64,000 nt of DNA from Pseudodonghicola flavimaris (GTDB taxonomy: Bacteria; Pseudomonadota; Alphaproteobacteria; Rhodobacterales; Rhodobacteraceae). Below are positions 42,499 through 51,164 of this stretch, in pieces (within the stretch, counting starts at the first letter, position 1; each line of letters opens with the position of its first letter). The position numbers and the translations under genes are program-made. Under the pieces are notes generated by a model that made no database searches, was not told the origin of the DNA, and saw nothing but the letters and a program-made list of their open reading frames with translations. The stretch spans positions 1 to 64,000 of the forward strand of contig NZ_JASNJD010000021.1 in assembly GCF_030164425.1 (NCBI RefSeq), in the 5' to 3' direction.

Positions 42499-44849
42499 CG
42501 TAGGTCCTTCCTTTTCTGGAACAGGCGGGGGAGCCAGTCTTTCGGGGCCGGGTGGTCCTGCATAAGCGCGTGCATGATGGCGTTGGTGGCGGTGCGGCCC
42601 GACAGGACTGTCAGCACGTCATCGAGGCCCGACAGATCGAGGTCGCAGACCACCGAGTTCTGCGCCTGCTTGATGAGGAAATGGCCGAGGGGCAGCTCGT
42701 CGCGCACGATCTGGAACTCGCGTTCGGACAGGCCGAACTCGTCGACCAGGTCCTTGCGGCTGGCGCGGTCGGTGCCGAAGAAGATCTGGCTGGCGCATTG
42801 CTCGATGATCGTGCGGGCAATGGGGCTGTTCACCACGTCAGAGGCTGACTGCGTCCCGGCCACGATGATGCCGTTCTGCTTGCGGATGACCTTCAGCTTG
42901 TTCTTCACGAAGTCCGAGAAGTAGGGGTCGGACAGGGCCTTCCAGAACTCGTCGATGAAGATCGCGATGCGCTGGCCGGTGATCAGGTTTTCGACCCGGC
43001 GCATGAGATACATCATGATCGGGTTGCGGATTTCCGGATCGTCGAGGAAGGCCGTGATGTCGAAGCCCACCAGGTCGGCATCGAAGGCGATGGTGTCTTC
43101 GGAGTTGTCGAAGACCCAGCCGAGCCGTTCGTTGCTGAGCCAGCGATCCAGCCGGTTGCCGATATCTTCCGCGCCGCCGCCGAACCCCAGCAATTCGCGT
43201 AGGGCAGAGACGGTGCGGCCAGTGCGCGGCAGGTTGGCAAGGCTCGCGACGGCCATCTCGATCCGCCGGAGGTCCTCGGCCGAGAAGGTGACGCGCTCGC
43301 CGCCCAGCATGGATTTGACCAGCTCGACCATGAAAGCCTGGCCGTCGGCATCAAGCTCGATCGCCATGAACGGGGCGCAGCCGGTCGGGCGACCGGACTG
43401 GAAATCGAGATAGGAGCCGCCCGAGGCGCGGACGAAGATCTCGGCGCCGTAATCCTTGTCGAAGAGGACGCGCTTGGCCCCGAACTTTTCCAGCTGCGAC
43501 AGCAGGAAGGTCTGCACGACCGTCTTGCCGGAGCCGGAGGGGCCGCAGATGAAGGTGTGGCCGAGATCTCCGACATGGAAGTTGAAGTAGAAGGGGCTTC
43601 CGGCGCTGGTCTGGAGCTTGCTGACCGCATCGCCCCATTCGTTGCCGTGCCGGTGGCCGGTCGGGTAATTGTGCAGCGGCGACATGGCCGTGTAGTTGCG
43701 GCTGGTCACCATCGCGACCCGCGCCCGGTGCGCGTGGTTGCCGGGAAGCTGCGCCCAGAACTGCGGCTCAAGCCCCATGTCTTCGCGGGCAACGACAGCC
43801 CCGGATTCCGACAGCAGGTTATGCGCATCGGCGGCGCGGGCTTTCAGCTCCTTCGCGTCCTCGGTCAGGACCGTCAGCGACAGGTTATGCTCGCCCATCA
43901 CGAACTCGCCCGACATCAGGTCGTCGCGGGCGTCGCGCAGCTCGTCCGCCTGAGACACGGCGGGGTCATTCGCGTTGCGCAGCCGCCCCTCCTTGAGGGT
44001 CATCTGGCGCATGGCCTCGTTCTTCGCGGTGCAGCGGAAGGACTGGGTCAGGACGAAGCGGAAGGGGGCCGTCAGCAAGTTGTCGAACATGTTCGGGCGG
44101 GTGCGGGCGTGGTATTCCTTGATGCCGAACATCGCGCCATAGGTGCTGGCGGCGGCATGGCGGATTTCCAGAGCCTCCCGCCCGAAGATTACCCGATCAG
44201 TGTAGATCGCATTGCCAATGGTCCCGTGAACCAGCGGGACCGGCTCATATCGGCCAGAGATCAGCTGCTTCAGGACGCTGGCAGGCTCGGAGATCAGCAG
44301 GTCGCGATGGTCCCTGATGATCGAGAGCTTCCGGGGCCGAAAACGGCTGAGGCTGCGGGTTAGCTGCGTGGTCTTGTCATCGAGATCGTCCAGAAGATCC
44401 TGGTCCACCTCGATCTGGCTGGTTCGGGCGCGACGGACGCCCTTCGCCAGCCGACCACCGGGCAGGCTGCGGGGCTGCATGTAGACGGTCAGATACAGAT
44501 CGTTGCGGAAGAGGCGCTTGGCCTCGATGCGGCGGCGGTAGCTCTCGTCGATCCAGCGGGCGAGGTCGGTGAGGAAGGTGCCGGACGGATAGTCGTCATC
44601 GGTGGCCCGGACCACATGGACATAGGCCATGACGGTGTCGTCGGCGATGTTGCGCAGGGCGTGGCTGAGCTGGTTGTGCAGCGTGTTGATGAGCTGGGTA
44701 TCCGCCGTGCGGAAAGACACGCCCTCCAGCTTCAGCATCTGGAAGGCACCCCGGTTGCGGGTGATGATCGTGTGCGCGTCCGAATGGCGGATGAAGGGAA
44801 GGTAGCGGTCTGCCGTGTTCTCCGTCTTGATCTTGTCGAGCAGGCCCAT
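42495..44849 (-). CDS. virB4: VirB4 secretion ATPase
   Basis: The 784-residue largest ATPase of the channel. The N-terminal CagE/VirB4 domain spans about 1-350. Walker A CGPSGSGKT is at 435-443 and Walker B IAIFIDEFWKAL near 625, followed by GTQSASD. The start at 44849 (MGLLDKIKTEN) overlaps the virB3 stop by one base. The frame extends upstream over virB3 to 45086 but those residues are not VirB4-like. Confidence 0.93.
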   Translation of the reverse strand: MGLLDKIKTENTADRYLPFIRHSDAHTIITRNRGAFQMLKLEGVSFRTADTQLINTLHNQLSHALRNIADDTVMAYVHVVRATDDDYPSGTFLTDLARWIDESYRRRIEAKRLFRNDLYLTVYMQPRSLPGGRLAKGVRRARTSQIEVDQDLLDDLDDKTTQLTRSLSRFRPRKLSIIRDHRDLLISEPASVLKQLISGRYEPVPLVHGTIGNAIYTDRVIFGREALEIRHAAASTYGAMFGIKEYHARTRPNMFDNLLTAPFRFVLTQSFRCTAKNEAMRQMTLKEGRLRNANDPAVSQADELRDARDDLMSGEFVMGEHNLSLTVLTEDAKELKARAADAHNLLSESGAVVAREDMGLEPQFWAQLPGNHAHRARVAMVTSRNYTAMSPLHNYPTGHRHGNEWGDAVSKLQTSAGSPFYFNFHVGDLGHTFICGPSGSGKTVVQTFLLSQLEKFGAKRVLFDKDYGAEIFVRASGGSYLDFQSGRPTGCAPFMAIELDADGQAFMVELVKSMLGGERVTFSAEDLRRIEMAVASLANLPRTGRTVSALRELLGFGGGAEDIGNRLDRWLSNERLGWVFDNSEDTIAFDADLVGFDITAFLDDPEIRNPIMMYLMRRVENLITGQRIAIFIDEFWKALSDPYFSDFVKNKLKVIRKQNGIIVAGTQSASDVVNSPIARTIIEQCASQIFFGTDRASRKDLVDEFGLSEREFQIVRDELPLGHFLIKQAQNSVVCDLDLSGLDDVLTVLSGRTATNAIMHALMQDHPAPKDWLPRLFQKRKDLR

Positions 44850-45178
44850 CAGTCGATCTCCTCGATCTTGTAGAGGCGGCGGAGACGCAGGGGGGATGTC
44901 GATGATCCCCCCCAAAGGCTCCGGTTCCGGCACCGGGCATTTGTGTCCAGCCAGCGAAACAGGATTTGGAAAGCGTTCTGATCGCGCTCGACGATCAGGC
45001 GAGAGACGCCGAGCAGGGGGACCGCAATGGGCAGGTAGAAGATCGAGTCCGCGGCGATCATCGCCAGACCGCCGATGCCGCAGCACATGGCAAAGGCTTC
45101 GACAGGGATGCCGAAGATCATCGCCGGGCGCGTGAGGGCGAGGAACAGCACGTCCTCGTTCATCTTCACCTTTTCCAT
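44849..45178 (-). CDS. virB3: VirB3 inner-membrane protein
   Basis: A 109-residue protein with two membrane spans (residues about 20-65) in the pattern LFLALTRPAMIFGIPVEAF that marks VirB3. The C-terminal half (NAFQILFRWLDTN) is cytoplasmic and probably touches VirB4, which follows with a one-base overlap. AGGAAGGGC precedes the start. A second in-frame Met is at 45163. Confidence 0.88.
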   Translation of the reverse strand: MEKVKMNEDVLFLALTRPAMIFGIPVEAFAMCCGIGGLAMIAADSIFYLPIAVPLLGVSRLIVERDQNAFQILFRWLDTNARCRNRSLWGGSSTSPLRLRRLYKIEEID

Positions 45179-45197
45179 GTGGTGCCCTTCCTGCCGG

Positions 45198-45485
45198 TCA
45201 GCCAGTGATCATGCTCAGCACCTCGGAGGAGGCGTAGATCAGGACGACACCGCCAACGGCCCAGGCGGCGCGGCGCAGGTCGACGAAGTTGAAGAGCCAG
45301 CCCGCGCCGATGAACATGAGGGCGATCAGGGCAATGGGCTGCTTGGCGCTTTCGAACTCGTCGAGGATGTTGTTCAGGAAGTCGGTGAAGCCTGCGGCAG
45401 CGGCGGGTTGCGCCGCTGCGGTCAGGACCGCAGCCAGGAACATCGGGGCGCCGATGCGCCGGTGGCGGGTCAGAAAGGTCTTCAT
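45198..45485 (-). CDS. virB2: VirB2 major pilin
   Basis: A 95-residue protein with a long signal (cleavage after PAAAA), then a pilin of two hydrophobic helices (PIALIALMFIGAGWLFNFVD and AAWAVGGVVLIYASSEVL). Size, topology and the place between virB1 and virB3 all fit VirB2. Confidence 0.88.
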   Translation of the reverse strand: MKTFLTRHRRIGAPMFLAAVLTAAAQPAAAAGFTDFLNNILDEFESAKQPIALIALMFIGAGWLFNFVDLRRAAWAVGGVVLIYASSEVLSMITG

Positions 45486-45497
45486 GGTTGCGTCCTT

Positions 45498-46163
45498 CTA
45501 TTGGAAAACCAAGGCGTTCGATCCGGTGGCCGCGCCGAACACGTCCCATCGTTTCGCGCTGTCCTTGTCGTCGCTCAGGGAGGGTGACCGCTTGTCGTAC
45601 GAGGGGGCGGTCACGGACCCCTCTCCCAGCACGCGGGCCACATAGCCGTTGTGGAAACCACGCGTGAAAGAGCCGGTGTTGTAGGAAGAAAGCGCCTGGT
45701 ACAGGGCCTGCGTTTGGTCCGCTCCGGCATCGCGCGCCCGGTCATAGCCGTCGCGCAGCACGGTTTCCGCCGCCGTCAGATTGCGGCAGGCATCGAACAC
45801 GGTGGCAGGCGTCAGCCCGAGCCAGGACAGGTTGGCGCTGTTGATTTGCCCGAGGCCCATGTCGATGGACTTGCCCTCGGCAATCAAGCGGGCGGCGATC
45901 TGTGCGGCCTCATTGGCGGAGCGCGGCGCATAGGACGCCCGATCCGGTCCGTTTACGCCGATGGCGAACGGGTTGAAGCCGCTTTCGGCGGCGACGAGCT
46001 TTTCCATGATGGAGGGGGCGACACCGGGCGCGCAGTTTTCGGCGACGGCCCGGAACGCGGTGGCATTCATGGGCTCAGCCAGCGCAAGGCGCGGTGAGCC
46101 GACGGTGAATGCGGAAAGGATCGAGAGGGAGAGGAGAGAACCGCAGAGCGGTCGGAGGATCAG
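45498..46163 (-). CDS. virB1: VirB1 lytic transglycosylase
   Basis: A secreted peptidoglycan-cutting enzyme that opens the wall for the channel. The SLT fold shows the catalytic Glu in LVAAESGFNPFAIG, MGLGQINSANL, and ALSSYNTGSF. The frame has no ATG or GTG at the expected place before the signal peptide (LILRPLCGSLLSLSILSAF). I give the CTG at 46163, which is uncertain. The frame is open to an ATG at 46442 inside the previous gene. A non-standard or coupled start is possible. Confidence 0.8.
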   Translation of the reverse strand: MILRPLCGSLLSLSILSAFTVGSPRLALAEPMNATAFRAVAENCAPGVAPSIMEKLVAAESGFNPFAIGVNGPDRASYAPRSANEAAQIAARLIAEGKSIDMGLGQINSANLSWLGLTPATVFDACRNLTAAETVLRDGYDRARDAGADQTQALYQALSSYNTGSFTRGFHNGYVARVLGEGSVTAPSYDKRSPSLSDDKDSAKRWDVFGAATGSNALVFQ

Positions 46164-46185
46164 CCAGCGCGCAGCGCCGAGGCGA

Positions 46186-46470
46186 TCACTCGGTGTCTTC
46201 GTCTTGTCCAGATTTCGGGGCAGGCACCCAGACGCCTTCGGCGTCGGGGAAGATGCGCATGTGGAAGCTGACCAGCGCGTCGGAAGACTTGAAGACGCGG
46301 GCTTCGCCAGTCTTCGAGGAAATGACCGGGCTGGCCGCGCCGTTCGTCTGAACAGCCCAGAGCTCCCAGTTCCATCCTTTTGGGGTGTGAATCGGGCGGT
46401 AGTCGAGCTTGCCACCCTTCTCGAGGAAGTTTTGCACTGCATCAGTCGTAATCACGCGTGGGTTCCACAT
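46186..46470 (-). CDS. unknown 94-residue protein at the head of the virB operon
   Basis: First gene of the transfer operon. A small soluble protein containing KGWNWELWAVQTNGAASPV and FHMRIFPDAEGVWVPAP, with several Trp and no recognised domain. The ATG at 46470 is preferred because an upstream TTG at 46569 adds unlikely residues. It ends just before virB1. A regulatory role is possible but not shown. Confidence 0.6.
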   Translation of the reverse strand: MWNPRVITTDAVQNFLEKGGKLDYRPIHTPKGWNWELWAVQTNGAASPVISSKTGEARVFKSSDALVSFHMRIFPDAEGVWVPAPKSGQDEDTE

Positions 46471-46784
46471 TGGCTGACACCTGTCGTTGGGATTTTCTGG
46501 ACAGGTGCTGCGTATCCTTGAATCACGACTTTTTTCAACGTTAAAGCCCAAATTTGAAAAAAGCGCCAAAAGACATAAATTCGCCTATAGCTGATACAAG
46601 CGCCTAGGTGACATCAAGCGTATTTGACAAATAGCGCTTCCTCTGGAAGTTTGGCGCTATCCTTGCCTCCCTCGGCTATAGGATGATCACCCAGCTGTGA
46701 CCATCCCGAGAGCGGAGCGACGGCGGGGACATGCCGAGTGAAGTTCCGAGGGAGCCAGAAGGTTTGTTATATTTTGGACACGCG
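46471..46784. other. divergent promoter region between virB operon and secreted unknown
   Basis: About 310 bases with several AGCGC/GCGCT elements, such as AAGCGCCAAA near 46562, the palindrome at 46631-46660, and a TTGACA at 46624-46629. It must hold the start of the virB operon leftward and of the next gene rightward. Confidence 0.5.
46631..46660. promoter_or_regulatory. palindromic operator candidate
   Basis: ATAGCGC (46631-46637) and GCGCTAT (46654-46660) are perfect complements with TTCC/GGAA pairing inside. It lies beside TTGACA and between divergent transcription units, so it could control conjugation genes. Confidence 0.55.
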
Positions 46785-47489
46785 ATGAAGCGCGGTGCCG
46801 CGACCGCCCTGACCTGTACGAGCTTACTCCTGGCGGCACCTCCCGCTGCGCAAGCTTACCAAGTAGACTGCGCGATCCTGATCTGTCTGGCGGGAGGCTG
46901 GCCCGGAAGCACCGAGTGCAACGAGGCGCGATCTGTCTTCATCAGCAGGATCACGCCCTGGCCGGTGGAGCCGCCCCTGCAGATCTGGAATTGCCCCTTG
47001 GGCGTGGGCTACCGCCCACCTGAAGATGAGAGGGCTTTGCCGCTCCTTCATGAGGCGTTCGGCAGGCCTAGACCTTCGGCTCCGCCGCCATTCTCGGCAG
47101 TTGTCGAGGGGGTGCTTCCCCCGAGGTCGGAGCGGGACGAGATGCTGTCCCTGATCGCGGATTATGCCGATGACAACGGCGTGGCCGATGTCGACATCAG
47201 CGGGGCTGAGTATGACTTCGTTCGCTCCATCCGCGTCTACAACGTAGAGTATGCCCGGCAACGAGAAAGCGGTGATGGCGACTGTCGCCAAAGCGAAAAG
47301 GTCCGCGTCGGCACATATGGGGTGCAGGGCGACTTCAGCTGGTACAGCGGGTCGGTGACGTCACTGCCGGACGCATTCGAAGGTCTCACCAGTTGGGGCG
47401 AAAGCTGTCCGAGCCTCTACCGGAGGGCCGTCTTCATCGAGTGGACCGACTACCAGGGAAACTATGGCTACGAGCAGGTGAATTACTGA
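46785..47489 (+). CDS. secreted Cys-rich plasmid protein of unknown function
   Basis: A 234-residue protein with a Sec signal (ALTCTSLLLAAPPAAQA) followed by VDCAILICLAGGWPGSTEC and ITPWPVEPPLQIWNCP. This Cys-rich segment is familiar from unnamed proteins beside VirB systems on Rhodobacterales plasmids. The C-terminal part holds YNVEYARQRESGDGDC and several aromatic residues. Six or more cysteines suggest disulfides. The ATG at 46785 starts the signal. The frame is open to 46731. Confidence 0.7.
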   Translation: MKRGAATALTCTSLLLAAPPAAQAYQVDCAILICLAGGWPGSTECNEARSVFISRITPWPVEPPLQIWNCPLGVGYRPPEDERALPLLHEAFGRPRPSAPPPFSAVVEGVLPPRSERDEMLSLIADYADDNGVADVDISGAEYDFVRSIRVYNVEYARQRESGDGDCRQSEKVRVGTYGVQGDFSWYSGSVTSLPDAFEGLTSWGESCPSLYRRAVFIEWTDYQGNYGYEQVNY

Positions 47490-47594
47490 TCACCGCAGGT
47501 GCTGGCATCGCCGATGCTGGGTACGCCAAGGGCGCAAGAATGCGGCCAGGAAGGCCGTGACAAAGAGGAGCAGCAAGGACTTTAGAGCGTAAAA

Positions 47595-47625
47595 CCCCCG
47601 CGAAGGCGGCAACCTTCCACGGGGG
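47595..47625. terminator. strong hairpin upstream of repC
   Basis: CCCCCG (47595-47600) and CGGGGG (47620-47625) with inner GAAGG/CCTTC pairing. The T run is on the minus strand, so it would stop leftward transcription, for example from within the repC region. It could also shield repC from read-through. Confidence 0.55.
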
Positions 47626-47778
47626 CTGAGGGACTTAGGGCCGGCAAGCCCGTAATCATCCGTAATCATGATTTAGCCTATCAGCTTCCCAACCTTGCAG
47701 GCAAGTCAAAACGCATTTTTGCGACCTGTAGACGTTTGCCTGCCGCCGCCTCGCTTCAGACGAACGAGGAACGAAGAG

Positions 47779-49005
47779 ATGCATGTACCCCAATCTTTGC
47801 CTGCCCGACGGTGCGAGGCCGTCAAACCAACGCTTCCACGCGGCATGGAGCGTGACGGCTTTGTCGCGCTTGTGGACGCGGTTGCTTCCTGCCTTGGCGT
47901 CGGTGCTGCCGCGATGATGACCTTTCGCACCATGATTGCGTCGACCAGGCCGAGCGCGTTCAAGTGCGGCGTAGATGAACCCTGCTGTTACCTCAGCCAG
48001 AACGAGATCGCGCACAAGCGTGGCGTCACGGCCTGTCGTATCCGGCAACACGAGGCGGCGCTTGTCCGCGCGGGGCTCATCGAGAAGCGGACCATGGCCA
48101 ATGGGGCGCGGTCCGGCTTCTCCGGTTGCGGCGTCTTCTTCGGCGTGGCGATCGCGCGCGTCGAAGAGTTTCTGTCTCTGCGCGACGAGATCGAGGCAGA
48201 TCGCAGGGCTCATGCCCGCCTGCGAGGGCAGCGCAGCTCGCATAAGCGGCACCTAAAAGGTATCCTGCGCGAGCTGGTCGGGTGTCATAGGCTGGCAGCA
48301 GAGGTCGAGCGCATCCATCAGAATTTCGCAGGGTGGCCGTCAGGCCAGGCGCTTCATCGGATGTCGCTCGAAGAGCTTCAGAACCACGAGGCTGAAGCCG
48401 AAGCGCTGACGATTTCTGCGTCTAACTTGCTGCACGAAACGCATGATCGATCGCTCGACAACGAGCGCTCTCATATACAAGATACAACTCAAGATTCTAA
48501 CGAAGTACCTTGTAACGACCATAACGATACGCGGAGCGTGGGCAAGCCCACGCGATCCACCGTTTCTGGGCCGCAGCCTAGCGGCCGCGTCCGTTGCTTA
48601 GAAAGACAGGATGGGGTGGCCAGCGAGGCGCACAAGTCCAAATTCATTCAGAAACTTGGCTGTGACCGTCTGTACGGCCTTTGTTCCGAAGAGATGAAGA
48701 TGTGGCTCGACATCGAGCGACAGAAGCGCGGCAGGCTGGATTTCCATTCCTTCGTGATCGCCGCGCAGAAGCGTCTACCTGAGTTGGGTATCCACCAATC
48801 TGCCTGGGATGAGGCCGTGGGCGTGCTTGAGGAGGATGCAGCGATGCTTTGTGTTCTGATCACCGATGCCAAGGTTGCCGATCCGGAGATCACCATCCTT
48901 TCGGCAGGGGCGTATCTGCGCGGTATGGTGCGGGCGCAGCGGACCGGTTCTTTGAACATCATGGGAAGCCTGATCGGGCTGAATGAACGGAGCAGGAGGC
49001 GCTGA
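47779..49005 (+). CDS. repC: stand-alone RepC-type replication initiator
   Basis: A 408-residue protein like RepC of repABC plasmids: an N-terminal winged-helix region (YLSQNEIAHKRGVTACRIRQHEAALVRAGLI), a variable polar middle (about 220-300), and the conserved C-terminal end PEITILSAGAYLRGMV, then GSLNIMGSLIGL. The ATG at 47779 follows GAGGAACGAAGAG. RepA and RepB are not adjacent, so copy control and partition differ from classical repABC plasmids. In that family the origin lies inside repC. Confidence 0.88.
   Translation: MHVPQSLPARRCEAVKPTLPRGMERDGFVALVDAVASCLGVGAAAMMTFRTMIASTRPSAFKCGVDEPCCYLSQNEIAHKRGVTACRIRQHEAALVRAGLIEKRTMANGARSGFSGCGVFFGVAIARVEEFLSLRDEIEADRRAHARLRGQRSSHKRHLKGILRELVGCHRLAAEVERIHQNFAGWPSGQALHRMSLEELQNHEAEAEALTISASNLLHETHDRSLDNERSHIQDTTQDSNEVPCNDHNDTRSVGKPTRSTVSGPQPSGRVRCLERQDGVASEAHKSKFIQKLGCDRLYGLCSEEMKMWLDIERQKRGRLDFHSFVIAAQKRLPELGIHQSAWDEAVGVLEEDAAMLCVLITDAKVADPEITILSAGAYLRGMVRAQRTGSLNIMGSLIGLNERSRRR
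48440..48540 (+). other. candidate replication origin inside repC
   Basis: The most AT-rich stretch of repC, with CATATACAAGATACAACTC and nearby runs, falls in its variable middle, where oriV of repABC plasmids is known to lie. Position is by analogy. Confidence 0.4.
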
Positions 49006-49418
49006 TGAAACCGCTCATCTTATCGGCGGCCATCGTGGCTGCTCTCACGGTTTCTGGGACGGCCCAAGAACTGTGTATCGAGCCTATCAGGCCAGAGGCT
49101 GCACACCTTCTCGATGCCGGGCTTTCCGGTGCTGAGGTACGGGCGGAGTTTCGGCGCTACTTCAGCGAGGTCGAGGATTATCTGAACTGTCTGAACGAAA
49201 CGTCGGGCCGGATCAGAGATGATGCGCGAGCCGCGGCTTACGACTACCAACAAGTGCTGGAGACGACAGAGCCGGGCAAAGCTGGTCAGGGCGATGATGG
49301 GTTTCGTCCGCAAAGTGTCGCCATGAAGGATACCGGCGAACTCTTCTTGGATTATCGACCAAACGCTGGCGGCACCGGCTATGCCGGCGCCGCCAGGAAA
49401 TCTTCCGCAGGGAGGTGA
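49005..49418 (+). CDS. secreted protein of unknown function downstream of repC
   Basis: A 137-residue protein with a Sec signal (LILSAAIVAALTVSGTAQ), Cys in ELCIEPIRP and YLNCLNE, and a helical middle (VRAEFRRYFSEVEDYLNCLNETSG). No known domain. Its start overlaps the repC stop by one base (TGATG), an odd partner for an initiator gene, but the same order may recur on related plasmids. Confidence 0.65.
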   Translation: MKPLILSAAIVAALTVSGTAQELCIEPIRPEAAHLLDAGLSGAEVRAEFRRYFSEVEDYLNCLNETSGRIRDDARAAAYDYQQVLETTEPGKAGQGDDGFRPQSVAMKDTGELFLDYRPNAGGTGYAGAARKSSAGR

Positions 49419-49452
49419 TAGAGGAAGATTTCTATGGTGAAATCTTGCGCTA

Positions 49453-50284
49453 GGGTCAGGATTCATAACCAGTAAATGACGAGAGCCGCGAGGGCGATGG
49501 CTGAGAGGAACACCTTGGGGCATCGGTCATAGCGGGTCGCGACGCGCCGCCAGTCCTTGAGCCTGCCGAACATGATTTCGATGCGGTTACGCCGTTTGTA
49601 TCTCCGCTTGTCATATTTGACCGGCGTCTTGCGTTTCTTCCGTCCTGGGATGCAGGCACGTATCCCCTTGTCCTGCAACGCTTCTCTGAACCAGTCAGCA
49701 TCATAGCCGCGATCCCCGGGTAGCCATTTGACGTTTGGCAGGCCACCGAGCAGCGCCCGTGCGCCGATGTAGTCGCTGACCTGTCCAGCGGTGACGAACA
49801 GGTCGATCGGTCGTCCCTGACTGTCGCAGATGGCGTGCAGCTTGGTGTTCATGCCGCCCTTGGTGCGACCAATCAGGCGACCACGCCCCCCTTTTTGACG
49901 GCCATGCTGGTCGCCGTTCGGTGAGCCTTGAGGTGTGTCGCGTCGATCATCACGGTCGTCTTCTCACCGTGTTCCGCCGCCAGTCCGGCCATCATCCGCG
50001 CGAAGATCCCCTTTTCGCTCCAACGCTTCCAGCGGCTGTAAAGTGTTTTGTGAGGACCATATGCAGCAGGAGCGTCACGCCAACGCAAGCCATTGCGATT
50101 GATGAAGATAATCCCGCTCAGCACTCGCTTGTCATCAACCCGGGGCTTCCCGTGTGACTTGGGAAAGAAGGGAGCCAAACGTGCCATCTGCGCGTCGGTC
50201 AGCCAGAAGAGATCGCTCATGTCATCGCTCCGTTTTCGGAGGCGTGAATCACGCAGCGCAACTGAAATCAATGCATCCTGACCC
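49453..50284 (-). mobile_element. IS5-family (IS427-like) insertion sequence
   Basis: An 832-base element bounded by near-perfect terminal repeats starting GGGTCAGGAT at both ends. A TA, within CTAG, is duplicated outside each end (49451-49452 and 50285-50286). It carries a two-frame transposase. It sits inside the BNR-type gene on its right. The left flank is not the continuation of that gene, so a deletion has followed insertion. Confidence 0.85.
49463..50220 (-). CDS. IS5-family transposase, two frames joined by -1 frameshift
   Basis: The first frame (50220 to 49873) has WLTDAQMARLAPFFPKSHG and the DDE aspartate in TTVMIDATHLKAH. The second (to 49463) has WLPGDRGYDADWF with the second Asp and RIEIMFGRLKDWRR with the Glu. 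The frames meet at A5G6 near 49888-49900 (minus strand), a classic slippery run for -1 frameshifting in this group. Both frames seem intact, so the element may be active. Confidence 0.85.
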
Positions 50285-50286
50285 TA

Positions 50287-50629
50287 GCCATTGTGCCGCC
50301 AAACCGCCACCAGCAAGCGCCACTACCGAAGGGAAGTCGGCCCAGTTGATGTAAGTCTTTGACGATACATTAATTGTGCGGACGTCCGACCACTCACTGC
50401 CGTTGAGGATGGCCATGCGAACTTCCGCTTCGGTTCCGCTTTCTTCGGTCCAGCTCAGCAAAACCCTGCCATCCGACAAGGGTGCGAGTGATGGTTCGCG
50501 AGCATTGATGCCAACAGGTGATCCGCGGTCGGTCAATCTGAATAATCCGGTTTCCTCCGCGTATGATGCGGTGGACGAAGCGAACAATGCACCAAGGATC
50601 AGAGTCGACGCAGCAGAATATTTAATCAT
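50287..50629 (-). pseudogene. N-terminal part of a secreted BNR/sialidase-like protein, cut by the IS
   Basis: From ATG at 50629 about 115 residues remain: a Sec signal (STLILGALFASSTASYA), REPSLAPLSDGRVLLSWTE with an Asp-box-like repeat, and INWADFPSVVALAGGGLAAQWL. The frame then enters the insertion sequence. Genes of this kind sit in copper clusters of related bacteria and may encode beta-propeller partners of cupredoxins (inference). The missing C-terminal part is not in the window. Confidence 0.7.
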
Positions 50630-50723
50630 GAACAGAATTTTCCCACCGTTATTGCTTTTCTGTGGCAAACCAAATGCTGATTGACCGTGCGCCAACTCCC
50701 ATTCTTTTGACCGACGAAAATGC

Positions 50724-51164
50724 TTAGTCAATTCCGTTGGCCCGCTGCAAAGCTCGAATGTACGCCACGATAGCAAGGATGTCTGAGCGCGTCACGGCTT
50801 CAACCGCTGGCATGTTGCCAAATTCCCAGTGGTGCGCCCGAACTCCATTCTGCGCTGCGAGGACAAACGCCATGTCGCCGTGGTGGCTGGGTTCATAGAT
50901 CTTGTGAACAAGCGGAGGAGCGACGCCATCTTGGCCCTGCGCGTTTCGGCCATGGCAAGCGGAACAGACCGCATCATAAGCGCTTGCGCCGATTTGCTCC
51001 TGCTCTGTGAAACTGTTTGGTAGCTTGACAGTAGCGAGAGCACCCGCGGGAAGCGCGATGCTGTCCTGCCTCTGGGCGCCCGTCCGAGTGTGGCTCGGTT
51101 GCACAATGAACCATACTGCTGCAGCGACGGCGACCAGAGCAAAAAATATCGCTGCCCATTTCAT
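50724..51164 (-). CDS. membrane-anchored cytochrome c
   Basis: This 146-residue paralogue of the cytochrome at 24529-24969 has an N-terminal anchor (IFFALVAVAAAVWFIV), haem motif CSACH, HKIYEPSHHGDMAF, VRAHHWEFGNMP and the end LQRANGID. It overlaps the ABC membrane-domain gene by four bases (ATGA), so both are made together. Confidence 0.85.
   Translation of the reverse strand: MKWAAIFFALVAVAAAVWFIVQPSHTRTGAQRQDSIALPAGALATVKLPNSFTEQEQIGASAYDAVCSACHGRNAQGQDGVAPPLVHKIYEPSHHGDMAFVLAAQNGVRAHHWEFGNMPAVEAVTRSDILAIVAYIRALQRANGID

Noticed and set aside
47595-47625. Replication iteron or origin
   Set aside because: It is a single GC-rich hairpin without repeated units. The AT-rich middle of repC is the better origin candidate.
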